From Planctomycetota bacterium (GTDB lineage Bacteria; Planctomycetota; UBA1135; UBA2386), in assembly GCA_016793305.1 (NCBI GenBank), contig JAEUHU010000427.1:1-25281 (forward strand): DNA of 25,281 bases, in the 5' to 3' direction. Each line of letters opens with the position of its first letter. Positions within the stretch are counted from its first letter, which is position 1. Below are positions 1 to 8,367 of the stretch, in pieces. The notes under the pieces were generated by a model. That model saw nothing but the letters and a program-made list of their open reading frames with translations. It ran no database searches and was not told the origin of the DNA. The translations under genes were made by a program, and so were the position numbers.

Positions 1-2038
1 GCCAGACGAACGGCCGCGCGCCGTTGCCGGCCGGGGCGGTCGCCTGGTGGCCGGTCGGTCCGACTGCTTCGACGTACCAGCGCCACTGCGACCCACCCTC
101 GATCGGCGGCAGCGAAGCACCGAACACGCCATCGCGCGCGCTGCCATCGCCGTGCTTGCCGTCGTCGAACATCTCGTGCTGCGTGAACGCGCCGAACGAG
201 CCGCGGTCGGCCCACAGCCACACCTTCACCGCGTCCTTGCCGATCCGCGCGGTGACTTGCAGCGTGAACTGCCCGTCGCTGCCGACCGACGCCTTGCCCT
301 TCGCGTCCTCGACCACAGGCCACGCACCGGCCAGCGCTGCGTCGTCGAGGATCGCCTTGCGACGCTGCGCGATCACTGCCAGCAGCGAGCCGGCCGCAGG
401 CTTGCCTGCGTCGTCGCGCGCGAACGAACGCTCGAACGCGTCGCGGCCGTAGAGCGAGTGCGCGTCGACTTCGACCAGCGGCGCCAGCAGGTCGTGCCAC
501 GCCGCGAGCCGCGGGGCGAGGTTCGCTTCGTCCATGGCGAGCGCCAGCGTGCGCAGGTTGGCGAGGTAGCGCTCCTTCCAGGCCGGGATCTCGAGCAGAC
601 GCCGCAGCAACGGTCGGTCGGCGCGATCGGCCATCTGCAGCGGCGAAGCGGCCGCGCCGCCGCCGGGGCCCATGCGCCGGCCACCGGGGCCACCGGGTGG
701 GCCACTCGGCGTGCCGCCGAGCGGTTCGCGGCGCCCTTCGCCGGGACGACCTTCGCCCGGAGCGCCTTGGCCACCTTCGCCGGGCGGGCCGCCAGCCGGT
801 CGCGCGCCGCCGGGGCCGCCTGGGCCGCGTCCGCGCGCGCCGAGCAGGATCTCGTTGTTGTCGCGCGGCAGCGGGTGGAAGCGACCCTTCGGATCGCGGT
901 AGAGCAGGTAGTCGCTGGCGCGCGAGTGGTAGCCGTCGTCGTCGCCGAGCGCGTTGTCGATGGCCAGGAACCACAGGGCGGCGTCGATGTCGAGGTGTTG
1001 CGGCAGGATCGCCTCGAGGCGATCGCTCGGCGCGTTCTCGAGGGCCGTGCACAGATCGACGAGGCCCTGCCACGCCAAGCCATCGTCCTTCGACTTCAGC
1101 TCGTAGCTGCGCTGGTAGGGCGCGATCTCGTCGCCGAGGTAGCGCAGCCCACCGTTGCCGCCGAAGTCCGGCGGCACCTTGAAGCGTGCGCCCTGCTTGC
1201 TGCCGAAGTGGTCGGCGAGGAAGTCCTTGTCGAACTGCTGGACCGCGACGTAGACGCCGTGGTCCTCGCCGTTGACCACCACGCGGACCAGTGCGGTGCG
1301 CGGTGCCGGCGCGAACTGGTTGGCGAGCCAGCCGTGCAGCATCTCGCGCACCAGCGACGCGTCGCCGTTCCCGTTCAGCAGGTCGAGGTTGCGCACGCCT
1401 TGGAGGCTCTGCTTCTCGTCGGCGAAGTCGAACGCGAGGTCGAACGACTTCTTGTGGCCGGCGATCATCTGGAACGACGTGTTGCCGCGGAAGCTCGTGC
1501 CGACGTCGCGGTAGGTCTGCCCGTCGACCGTCACGGTCGCCGGCAGCACCACGTCGGTGTGGTAGAAGTCGGTGAGTTCGCCGAACCAGTCGTCGCTGTC
1601 GAAGGTGAAGAAGAACGTGCGCACGACGTCGGGCGAGAACAGCGGTACGTCGGCGTGGGTCTGCACGTCCTTCGGCGCGAGCTTGCCGCCCTGCTTGCCC
1701 GACGTGTCGGCTGGTTGCTCGCCGCCTGGCCCCATGCCGGGCGGGCCGCCGCGACCCCCTGGACCGCGGCCCCCGGGACCGCGGCCACGCTGAGGACGGT
1801 TCTCCTTCAGCCAGGCCCGTGCCTCCTTGCGCTCCGCGGCGTCGAGGCGACCGTTCTTGTCGTGGTCGAAGCGATCCTTCACCGCCGTTCGCTCGCGCAT
1901 GCCGCCGGGGCCGCCTGGTCCTCCGGGGAAGAAGCCAACAGGGGGGCCTCCGGGCGGGCCCTCCTGCGTGCGGGGCAGCGCGCCGAGGCCGAGGGTCGCG
2001 AGCAGCAGCGGGAGGAGCGGGGTGGAGGTCTTGGCCAT
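1..2038 (-). CDS. CotH-like secreted protein with EF-hand and Gly/Pro-rich segments (C-terminus beyond window)
   Basis: ATG at 2038-2036 opens a frame that stays open to the window edge, giving at least 679 residues. Residues 1-24 form a signal peptide ending near a Leu-Gly-Ala-Leu stretch. Residues 58-69 fit an EF-hand calcium loop (Asp58, Asp60, Asn62, Gly63, Asp66, Glu69). The rest resembles the CotH kinase family: SFRGNTSF near 182-189, HKKSFD near 195-200, NLDLLNGNGDAS near 217-228, the DN...GDDDGY region at 361-370 and PRDNNE at 391-396. CotH of Bacillus is an atypical protein kinase of the spore coat; bacterial relatives outside Firmicutes are mostly secreted and uncharacterised. Two low-complexity Gly/Pro/Arg segments (about 82-106 and 402-462) interrupt the fold, the second just after the presumed active-site region. 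No clear Shine-Dalgarno precedes the start. The family call is fairly firm; kinase activity is not shown. Confidence 0.8.
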   Translation of the reverse strand, partial: MAKTSTPLLPLLLATLGLGALPRTQEGPPGGPPVGFFPGGPGGPGGMRERTAVKDRFDHDKNGRLDAAERKEARAWLKENRPQRGRGPGGRGPGGRGGPPGMGPGGEQPADTSGKQGGKLAPKDVQTHADVPLFSPDVVRTFFFTFDSDDWFGELTDFYHTDVVLPATVTVDGQTYRDVGTSFRGNTSFQMIAGHKKSFDLAFDFADEKQSLQGVRNLDLLNGNGDASLVREMLHGWLANQFAPAPRTALVRVVVNGEDHGVYVAVQQFDKDFLADHFGSKQGARFKVPPDFGGNGGLRYLGDEIAPYQRSYELKSKDDGLAWQGLVDLCTALENAPSDRLEAILPQHLDIDAALWFLAIDNALGDDDGYHSRASDYLLYRDPKGRFHPLPRDNNEILLGARGRGPGGPGGARPAGGPPGEGGQGAPGEGRPGEGRREPLGGTPSGPPGGPGGRRMGPGGGAAASPLQMADRADRPLLRRLLEIPAWKERYLANLRTLALAMDEANLAPRLAAWHDLLAPLVEVDAHSLYGRDAFERSFARDDAGKPAAGSLLAVIAQRRKAILDDAALAGAWPVVEDAKGKASVGSDGQFTLQVTARIGKDAVKVWLWADRGSFGAFTQHEMFDDGKHGDGSARDGVFGASLPPIEGGSQWRWYVEAVGPTGHQATAPAGNGARPFVW

Positions 2039-2174
2039 GAAGGGCGCGGGTTACGCGTTGGGCTCGCTCGCGCCAACCTCGCGGTGGGAAATCCACCGGC
2101 GAAGGGGGGCAGGCTGTTCCATCGGGGCAGGTGGCCACCTCGCGGGCGTCGGAGCCGCGGGCTAGGTTGCGAGG
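2039..2174. promoter_or_regulatory. Divergent intergenic region between CotH-like gene and thioredoxin gene
   Basis: The 136-bp gap separates two divergent starts and must hold both promoters. On the minus strand TTGGCG (2076-2071) and TAACCC (2053-2048) are 17 bp apart and would start transcription a few bases before the CotH-like ATG. On the plus strand TAGGTT (2163-2168) lies 6 nt before the thioredoxin ATG, the spacing expected of a leaderless -10 element; no good -35 is visible. Neither gene has a normally spaced Shine-Dalgarno. These are weak, eye-found matches. Confidence 0.3.
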
Positions 2175-2597
2175 ATGAGCGACCTCGTGCTGCCGTGTCC
2201 GTCGTGCACGACCCTGAACCGGCTGCCGGGCGAGCGCCTCGGCGACGGGCCGGTGTGTTCGTCGTGCCGGAGCCCGCTGCTCGGCCGACCGGTCGAGCTC
2301 GGCGACGACTCGTTCGATCGCGTCGTCGGCAAGACTTCGCTGCCGGTCGTGGTCGACTTCTGGGCCGCCTGGTGTGGGCCGTGCCGTGGGATGGCGCCGC
2401 ACTTCGCGGCGGCTGCCCAGGAACTCGCCGGCCAGGTCGTGTTCGCCAAGGTCGACACCGAAGCGGCGCCGGCGACCGCGGCCCGGTTCGGCATCCAGTC
2501 GATCCCGACCCTGATCCTGTTCCGGAACGGGGTGCCTGGGAAGCAGCAGGCGGGGGCCATGCCGAAGGCTGCGCTGGTGCAGTGGCTGCGCGCGTGA
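2175..2597 (+). CDS. trxC: Thioredoxin 2-like protein with N-terminal zinc-binding motif
   Basis: This 140-residue protein has the length and layout of thioredoxin 2 (TrxC). The N-terminal part carries two CxxC pairs (Cys8/Cys11 and Cys28/Cys31) that bind zinc in TrxC. A thioredoxin fold follows, with the active site WCGPC at 66-70 inside DFWAAWCGPC, and a SIPTLILF stretch carrying the cis-proline. The expected role is cytoplasmic disulfide reduction, in E. coli linked to oxidative stress and zinc. The ATG is preceded directly by GAGG with no spacer, so the start may be read as a leaderless or near-leaderless message. It lies 121 bp before the desaturase on the same strand; thioredoxin is not known to act on that enzyme, so the link may be only positional. 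Confidence 0.9.
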   Translation: MSDLVLPCPSCTTLNRLPGERLGDGPVCSSCRSPLLGRPVELGDDSFDRVVGKTSLPVVVDFWAAWCGPCRGMAPHFAAAAQELAGQVVFAKVDTEAAPATAARFGIQSIPTLILFRNGVPGKQQAGAMPKAALVQWLRA

Positions 2598-2718
2598 CCG
2601 GAGGCGGTGCAGGGCTCAGGTGCGTAGACCCGGCGCCGAAATCCTCGACGTTTCGACTGCGTTGCGGGCCGCTGCGACCGATAGAGTCCTGGCGCTGCTT
2701 CGGCGGCGCGACCCCCTG

Positions 2719-3834
2719 ATGACCGACTCCTCCGCCCGCGACGCTGCCAAGAGCCGTCGCCTCGACGCCGGTTTGCCCGCCGGTTCTCCTTCCTCGAATC
2801 CCGCCGGTGTCGTCCCGGCCGCGAGCGGTGCGCCGGCCGCGACCGGCTGGCGAGCGATCGTCGCGCGCTTCCAGACGCCAAGCTGGGCTCGCGCGGCGTG
2901 GCAGTTCACGTCGACCCTGCTGGCCTACCTCGGCACCTGGGCGCTGCTGCTCTGGCTGGTCAACGTGTCGTGGTGGGCGCTGGTGCCCCTGGTGCCGCTC
3001 GCCTCGCTGCTGATGGTGCGCCTGTTCATCGTGTTCCACGATTGCGGCCACGGGTCGTTCTTCCCGTCGAAGACCGCGAACGACCTGGTCGGCGCGTTCA
3101 CCGGGATGCTGACCTTCACGCCATACCGGCACTGGCGCGGGGAACACGCGATCCACCACGGCTCGACCGGTGACCTCGACCGACGCGGCATCGGCGACGT
3201 CTGGACGATGACCGTGCGCGAGTACCTGGAAGCGACGCGCTGGAAGCGATTCGCCTACCGGATCGCGCGCAATCCGTTCGTGCTGTTCGTCTTGGCGCCG
3301 TTCATCGTGTTCGTGTTCTGGCAGCGGCTGCCGCGCAGCACGGCCCCGGTGCGCGAGAAGTGGTCGGTGTGGACCACCAATGTGGCGCTGCTCGCCATGG
3401 TGCTCGGCATGGGCTGGCTGTTCGGCTTCTGGACCTTCGTGATCCTGCAGGCGATCGTGATGGCGGTCGCGGGTGCGGTCGGCGTCTGGCTGTTCTACCT
3501 GCAGCACCAGTTCGAGGACGCCTACTGGGAGCGGGGCGACCAGTGGGACTACGTGAAGGCAGCGCTGCAGGGCAGCTCGTTCCTGATGCTGCCGAAGGTG
3601 CTGCAGTGGTTCTCCGGCAACATCGGGTTCCACCACATCCATCACCTGAGCCCGCGCATCCCGAACTACCACCTCGAGCGCTGCCACGCCTCCGACCCGC
3701 TGTTCCAGCAGGTCCGCCCGATGACGTTGCGCAGCAGCCTCAAGTCGTTGTGGCTGCGCCTTTGGGACGAGGACTCCCAGCGGCTCGTGTCGTTTGCCCA
3801 CCTGCGGCGTCAGCGTCCGGCCCGCATGTCGTGA
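2719..3834 (+). CDS. Acyl-lipid fatty acid desaturase (omega-6/delta-12 type)
   Basis: The 371-residue protein carries the three histidine boxes of membrane di-iron desaturases: HDCGH at 107-111, HWRGEHAIHH at 138-147 and HHIHH at 305-309, plus a QHQFE motif at 262-266 seen in acyl-lipid delta-12/omega-6 enzymes. Hydrophobic spans lie near 64-104, 186-201 and 220-260. It should insert a double bond into acyl chains of membrane lipids, using oxygen and an electron donor. ATG 2719 is chosen over an in-frame GTG at 2620 because the extra 33 residues are Arg-rich and unlike a desaturase N-terminus, and a -10-like TAGAGT (2682-2687) lies inside them. Residues 1-45 are Ser/Pro/Ala-rich and probably disordered. 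Substrate position cannot be settled from sequence; a role in membrane fluidity in the cold would suit the following RRM/helicase pair, but that is inference. Confidence 0.9.
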   Translation: MTDSSARDAAKSRRLDAGLPAGSPSSNPAGVVPAASGAPAATGWRAIVARFQTPSWARAAWQFTSTLLAYLGTWALLLWLVNVSWWALVPLVPLASLLMVRLFIVFHDCGHGSFFPSKTANDLVGAFTGMLTFTPYRHWRGEHAIHHGSTGDLDRRGIGDVWTMTVREYLEATRWKRFAYRIARNPFVLFVLAPFIVFVFWQRLPRSTAPVREKWSVWTTNVALLAMVLGMGWLFGFWTFVILQAIVMAVAGAVGVWLFYLQHQFEDAYWERGDQWDYVKAALQGSSFLMLPKVLQWFSGNIGFHHIHHLSPRIPNYHLERCHASDPLFQQVRPMTLRSSLKSLWLRLWDEDSQRLVSFAHLRRQRPARMS

Positions 3835-3842
3835 GGAGGCCT

Positions 3843-3860
3843 GCCGCGCGAGTGCGCGGC
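3843..3860 (+). terminator. Hairpin after desaturase gene
   Basis: Arms GCCGCGC (3843-3849) and GCGCGGC (3854-3860) pair perfectly over 7 bp around a GAGT loop, 8 nt after the desaturase stop codon. No T-run follows, so intrinsic termination is uncertain, but position and stability suit a transcript 3' end. Confidence 0.5.
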
Positions 3861-4109
3861 AATCGCCGGACGGCATGGTTGCCAAAGCCGTCGGCGCACA
3901 GTAGCCTCACCCGCCTCGTAGTGCGGGCCAGTCGCCGTGCTCCGGGTTTCGTAGCGACTGGATCACCTGCGCACGCTGCGCTGGTCCGGCGCATCCGTTC
4001 CTGCCCGCCCTCTCGTCGAGGTCGCCGCTCGCTCGGTTGCACCTCGGGTTCGTGGCACAGTGCCGCCAGCCGGACCATTCGATGTCGTTCGCAGGTTCGG
4101 AGTGTCCTC
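3861..4109 (+). promoter_or_regulatory. Leader/promoter region of the RRM gene
   Basis: This stretch holds no convincing gene. GGCACAGTGCC (4054-4064) is a perfect 11-nt palindrome about 45 nt before the RRM start and could be an operator or a small leader hairpin. GGAG at 4099-4102 lies 7 nt before ATG 4110 and is a good Shine-Dalgarno. I could not pick a convincing -35/-10 pair. Confidence 0.35.
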
Positions 4110-4460
4110 ATGGGTAAGCGTTTGTTCGTCGGTAACCTCTCCTTCAATTCGACCGAAGACGGCCTCCAGGCCATTTTCGAGCAGGGTGGGTTCCGCACCG
4201 CCAGCATCAGCATCGTCGCGGATCGCGACACCGGCCGTTCGCGTGGGTTCGCCTTCGTCGAGATGGAGTCGGACACCGACGCGCAGGCCGCGATCAAGGC
4301 GCTCGATGGCGCCAACTTCGACGGCCGTCCGCTGCGTGTGAACGAGGCGGAAGAGAAGAAGCCGCGTGGCCCCGGTGGCGGCGGCGGCGGCGGTGGCTAC
4401 GGCGGCGATCGCCGTGGTGGCGGTGGTGGTGGCGGCGGTGGTCGCCGCGAGCGTTGGTGA
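4110..4460 (+). CDS. Glycine-rich RRM RNA-binding protein
   Basis: The 116-residue protein has one RNA-recognition motif with RNP2 LFVGNL at 5-10 and RNP1 RGFAFVEM at 45-52, followed from about residue 87 by a Gly/Arg-rich tail ending in RRERW. Small RRM proteins of this shape are known from cyanobacteria (Rbp family) and are common in Planctomycetota; the cyanobacterial ones are often cold-inducible and bind single-stranded RNA. ATG 4110 has the well-placed GGAG noted upstream. The tail is encoded by GGC/GGT repeats (about 4372-4440), a place where slippage could change length. A DEAD-box helicase follows on the same strand after 448 bp, so the two may act together in RNA remodelling. A strong hairpin starts 16 nt after the stop and probably separates the transcripts. 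Confidence 0.93.
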   Translation: MGKRLFVGNLSFNSTEDGLQAIFEQGGFRTASISIVADRDTGRSRGFAFVEMESDTDAQAAIKALDGANFDGRPLRVNEAEEKKPRGPGGGGGGGGYGGDRRGGGGGGGGGRRERW

Positions 4461-4476
4461 GAGCCAGCTCGGTCGA

Positions 4477-4504
4477 GGTGGCGTGCGGCTCGCCGCGCGC
4501 CACC
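4477..4504 (+). terminator. Strong 12-bp hairpin after RRM gene
   Basis: GGTGGCG (4477-4483), T4484 and GCGG (4485-4488) pair with CCGC (4493-4496), G4497 and CGCCACC (4498-4504), closing a CTCG loop. That is 12 pairs including one T-G wobble. It lies 16 nt after the RRM stop and is not followed by a T-run. It is likely a terminator or a transcript-end stabiliser. Confidence 0.6.
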
Positions 4505-4908
4505 CGATCCTGCTCCGGAGGCGGCGAGCCGGCCGTGTCGGCTCTGCCAGCCCTGTGGGCATCGGCAGTGCTGCGCGCCACGTTGGTGTCGCCTGCCCCT
4601 TCGGGTCCCGCCACTGCTGGCAGCCTTGCCAGTCCGTATCGGGGCACCTATCGTGACAGCCCGTCGGTCGGCCCCCGGGCGGGTCACCGGGCATCGACTG
4701 GTCCGATCGGTCCAGTCTCAAGTCGAGGCGAACTCTCGCCGATGCTGATGGCCAGTTGTGCATTCGCACGACACGTCCGGAATGACGCGTGGTCCGTTCC
4801 GCTGCTCCGCTCGCGCGGAGGCGCCGGGACTCGACGCGGCAGGCCAGACGACTTCCCCCTTGCGCCTTCGCACCCCCGTGTGCGCGGGCGCCACCGAGAT
4901 CGAACTTC
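4505..4908 (+). promoter_or_regulatory. Long non-coding leader/promoter region of the helicase gene
   Basis: About 400 bp with no ORF resembling a protein. It contains the near-palindrome annotated separately, a small hairpin (GGCGA 4727-4731 / TCGCC 4736-4740) and another with stem CTCCGC / GCGGAG around 4807-4823. No clear sigma70 promoter or Shine-Dalgarno stands out near the helicase GTG. The length is unusual for this gene-dense window and suits a regulated 5' leader, which is common for cold-induced RNA helicases; no known riboswitch class is recognised. Confidence 0.35.
4696..4717. repeat. 22-nt near-perfect palindrome upstream of helicase
   Basis: Outer arms GACTGG (4696-4701) and CCAGTC (4712-4717) flank the central palindrome CCGATCGG (4703-4710); only the T4702/T4711 pair breaks the symmetry. 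It lies about 190 bp before the helicase start. It could be an operator for a dimeric regulator or an RNA hairpin in a long leader. Confidence 0.6.
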
Positions 4909-6138
<1,230 letters not shown>

Positions 6139-6146
6139 GGTCGAGC

Positions 6147-6162
6147 CTCAGGTTCGCCTGGG
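6147..6162. terminator. TTCG-loop hairpin between convergent genes
   Basis: CTCAGG (6147-6152), loop TTCG and CCTGGG (6157-6162) form a 6-bp stem with one T-G pair, 8 nt after the helicase stop. The TetR gene ends on the other strand at 6191, so this could end transcription from either side. Confidence 0.45.
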
Positions 6163-6190
6163 ACTCGCCGCGCAGCCGTGGTGGCGCGGG

Positions 6191-6799
6191 TCAGGAGCGA
6201 TCGCGTCGTCTGGGCTCGGCCGCTACTACGCGTCGTGCGACGGCATGCCATTCGGCTTCGAGGGATTCGACCTTTGGACGACGCTTGGCCTGCAGCCACC
6301 ACTGCAGTAGCGCCACCGCTCCGCCACCCAGGGTGCGAGCGGCGATCGCGGAGCAGCCCGCGCGCTCGAGGGTGTGGGTCATGTGGGCGATCGCCAGCTC
6401 GAACAGGGTGTTCCTGGCGTCGGGATCGCCAAGGTTCGCCAACACGTCGCGAGCTTCGTCGACGTGCGTGAAGAGCTCCCGGATGGGCAGCAGCCGCTTC
6501 GCCTCGGGTGGATCCTCGGCGAGTCGCCCGGTCATCGCCTCCAGCATCCCGCAGAACGAATGAAGCAGCAGGTCCGAGGCACCCTGGAAGTGCGCGTAGA
6601 ACGTGGTCCGTCCGACGCCCGCCTGCTTGGCGAGCTCGCGCACCCGTAGCTCCGGGAACGGGCGAGTGCGCAGCAGGGTGGCCATGGCGGTGCGCAAGGC
6701 GCTCCGGCTGCGCTCCTCGCGCTGGGTATCGTGCCGAACAGCGCGCCGGGTTCTGTTCGGCGGCTTGCGATCGGTCTTGCGGTTCGTCTTCGCGGTCAT
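6191..6799 (-). CDS. TetR/AcrR-family transcriptional regulator
   Basis: The 202-residue protein has a basic N-terminal extension (1-30) and a typical TetR helix-turn-helix at about 50-71: LRVRELAKQAGVGRTTFYAHF. The rest is helical and poorly conserved, as expected of a ligand-binding and dimerisation domain. ATG 6799 is chosen since upstream sequence belongs to the divergent gene. Only 26 bp separate its start from that of the six-helix membrane protein on the other strand, and those bases contain an inverted repeat. By the usual pattern of divergent TetR genes it probably represses itself and the neighbour. The ligand is unknown. Confidence 0.9.
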   Translation of the reverse strand: MTAKTNRKTDRKPPNRTRRAVRHDTQREERSRSALRTAMATLLRTRPFPELRVRELAKQAGVGRTTFYAHFQGASDLLLHSFCGMLEAMTGRLAEDPPEAKRLLPIRELFTHVDEARDVLANLGDPDARNTLFELAIAHMTHTLERAGCSAIAARTLGGGAVALLQWWLQAKRRPKVESLEAEWHAVARRVVAAEPRRRDRS

Positions 6800-6804
6800 G
6801 CGCA

Positions 6805-6820
6805 CAGGGTGGTCAACCTG
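6805..6820. promoter_or_regulatory. Candidate TetR operator
   Basis: CAGGGTGGTCAACCTG is an imperfect palindrome (6 of 8 base pairs symmetric, outer CAGG/CCTG perfect) filling most of the 26-bp gap between the divergent TetR and membrane-protein starts. A bound dimer would cover both start regions. Confidence 0.5.
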
Positions 6821-6825
6821 AGGCC

Positions 6826-7461
6826 ATGGTAGACACGAACCTTCGGAATCTGGATCGGTCCTCGGCTGTGGCTTTGATCGTCGCCGCACTCGGTGGGCTG
6901 CTGACCATGGCCTTCCACCCCACCGCGGAGGGCCTTCTCGTGGCTGCAGACCCATCCCTGGCCCGGCGGGGGAACCAGGCCGTCCACCTGCTGGGCATCG
7001 TCTCCGTGCTGGCGATGCTGCACGGCACCATCGGTCTGACGAACGCCTTGTTCGGTCATCGACCAGGGCTCGTTCGCACGAACCTGATCGCTGCCGGTGC
7101 CGCGGCCGCGTTCGCCTCCCTGGCCGCGATCGCATCCGGCTTCGTGGCGTCGAGCCTGCTCGCCAGCGGCGACCGCGACTCGGCCGCATGGCGCGCCAAC
7201 GCCGCGACGAACCAGGCCAGCGCGGCCCTGTTCGTGGTGGCCTTCGCCGTTACCGTCGTCGTCTCGTCGTGGTTCGGACGTGGTCGTCTGCCCCGCTGGC
7301 TCAGTGCCTTCGGCCTCGGTTCCTCGGTGCTGCTCTTGGCGGCGCTCCTGCTCGGCCACCTGCGCCTGGGGGTGCACGGATTCGGCGTGGTCGTCGTGGC
7401 TCAGTCCGTGTGGATGTTCGGGACCGCCCGCGTCCTGTGGCGAGGGGCGCTGCGCAGCTGA
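6826..7461 (+). CDS. Six-helix integral membrane protein of unknown function
   Basis: The 211-residue protein has about six hydrophobic spans (near 14-33, 50-68, 84-107, 128-150, 158-178 and 182-200) and short loops. I do not recognise a catalytic motif or transporter signature. An Asp/Arg/Asn-rich loop at about 113-127 stands out between spans 3 and 4. The ATG at 6826 lies 26 bp from the divergent TetR start, with the candidate operator between them, so it is probably the regulator's target. TetR-linked membrane proteins often handle a toxic or signalling small molecule, but nothing in this sequence names the substrate. Confidence 0.8.
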   Translation: MVDTNLRNLDRSSAVALIVAALGGLLTMAFHPTAEGLLVAADPSLARRGNQAVHLLGIVSVLAMLHGTIGLTNALFGHRPGLVRTNLIAAGAAAAFASLAAIASGFVASSLLASGDRDSAAWRANAATNQASAALFVVAFAVTVVVSSWFGRGRLPRWLSAFGLGSSVLLLAALLLGHLRLGVHGFGVVVVAQSVWMFGTARVLWRGALRS

Positions 7462-7479
7462 ACCGGCTCGCCTGCTCCG

Positions 7480-8241
7480 TCAGCCGAGCAGCGAGCGCGC
7501 GACGGCGACCGGATCGCTCGCGTGCACCAGCGTGCGGAACACCATGTCGAGGTGCACGTCGGCGCCCGCCCCGACCTGGTGGCGCAGCTCGGCGGCCGTG
7601 CCGCAGGCGAGCAGCTTGCCCTGGTGCAGCACGGCGATGCGGTGCGCGGTCGTCTCGACGACGTCGAGCAGGTGGCTGCAGTGCAGCACCGCCCCGCCGC
7701 GCGCCGCGAACTCGCGCATCAGTTCCTTCACGACGAGCGTCGTGGTGACGTCGAGGCCCGACAGCGGCTCGTCGAACACCAGCAGCTGCGGCCCGGTGAC
7801 CAGGGCGCCGGCGATCGACACCTTCTGCGTCATGCCCTTGCTGAACCCGACCATCGGCTCGTCGCCGCGCTCGAGCAGGCCGAAGCCGGCGAGCAGCCGT
7901 TCGCCCCGCCGGCGGATCTCGGCGTCGGACACGTCGAACAGCCGGCCCTTCAGCAGCAGGAACTCCCACGGCGTCAGCACTTCGTGCAGCTTCGCCACTT
8001 CGGGCAGGTAGCCGATCCGGCGCCGTGCCTCGGCCGGGTGCGTCACGGCGTCGACGCCGTCGACGTGGATGCTGCCGGCGTCCGGCTGCAGCAGCCCGAC
8101 CAAGCACTTCACGGTGGTCGACTTGCCGGCTCCGTTGGGCCCGAGCAGAGCGAGGATCTCGCCGCGGGCGATCGTCAGGTCGAGTCCGTGCAGCGCGACG
8201 AAGTCGCCGTAGGCCTTGCGCAGGCTGATCAGGCGCAGCAT
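7480..8241 (-). CDS. ABC transporter ATP-binding protein, ABC-2/CcmA type
   Basis: The 253-residue nucleotide-binding subunit has Walker A GPNGAGKST (34-42), signature FSKGMTQK (133-140), Walker B LLVFDEP (153-159) with the D-loop SGLD, and the switch histidine in HCSH (190). The SKGM form of the signature is normal for ATPases that pair with ABC-2-type permeases, which export drugs, polysaccharide or peptides or serve gliding. No permease gene adjoins it: the next genes on either side are the TetR-linked membrane protein and a sugar dehydrogenase, each on the other strand. It is therefore an orphan in this window. ATG 8241 fits the family N-terminus (MLRLISLRKAYG). Confidence 0.92.
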   Translation of the reverse strand: MLRLISLRKAYGDFVALHGLDLTIARGEILALLGPNGAGKSTTVKCLVGLLQPDAGSIHVDGVDAVTHPAEARRRIGYLPEVAKLHEVLTPWEFLLLKGRLFDVSDAEIRRRGERLLAGFGLLERGDEPMVGFSKGMTQKVSIAGALVTGPQLLVFDEPLSGLDVTTTLVVKELMREFAARGGAVLHCSHLLDVVETTAHRIAVLHQGKLLACGTAAELRHQVGAGADVHLDMVFRTLVHASDPVAVARSLLG

Positions 8242-8329
8242 TCCGTCATCTTGCCGCCTGCGCCGAGGAAGGCCAGCGCACGCGCGAAACGGCCGCGAAC
8301 GTTCGGCGGCAGGGTTCGGCATGCTTGGC

Positions 8330-8357
8330 TTGTGCCGGCCGCCGTCCCCGCTGTAAT
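8330..8357 (+). promoter_or_regulatory. Candidate promoter of sugar dehydrogenase gene
   Basis: TTGTGC (8330-8335) and TGTAAT (8352-8357) are 16 bp apart, and the -10 ends 10 nt before ATG 8368. No Shine-Dalgarno is visible, so the message may have a very short leader. Confidence 0.4.
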
Positions 8358-8367
8358 CGCGGCCCGC

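Noticed and set aside
2620..2718. N-terminal extension of the desaturase from GTG 2620
   Set aside because: Arg-rich extension not expected in the family, and a -10-like box lies inside it.
47..2719. 890-codon open frame on the plus strand opposite the CotH-like gene
   Set aside because: Its translation is Arg/Ala/Val-rich with no recognisable domain and runs through the thioredoxin gene; it is an antisense shadow typical of GC-rich DNA.
1879..3885. 668-codon open frame on the minus strand opposite thioredoxin and desaturase
   Set aside because: Gln/His/Arg-rich low-complexity translation; the opposite strand holds two well-conserved genes.
4372..4446. GGC/GGT-rich run that could be taken as a microsatellite
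   Set aside because: It encodes the Gly-rich tail of the RRM protein and keeps frame; it is part of the gene.
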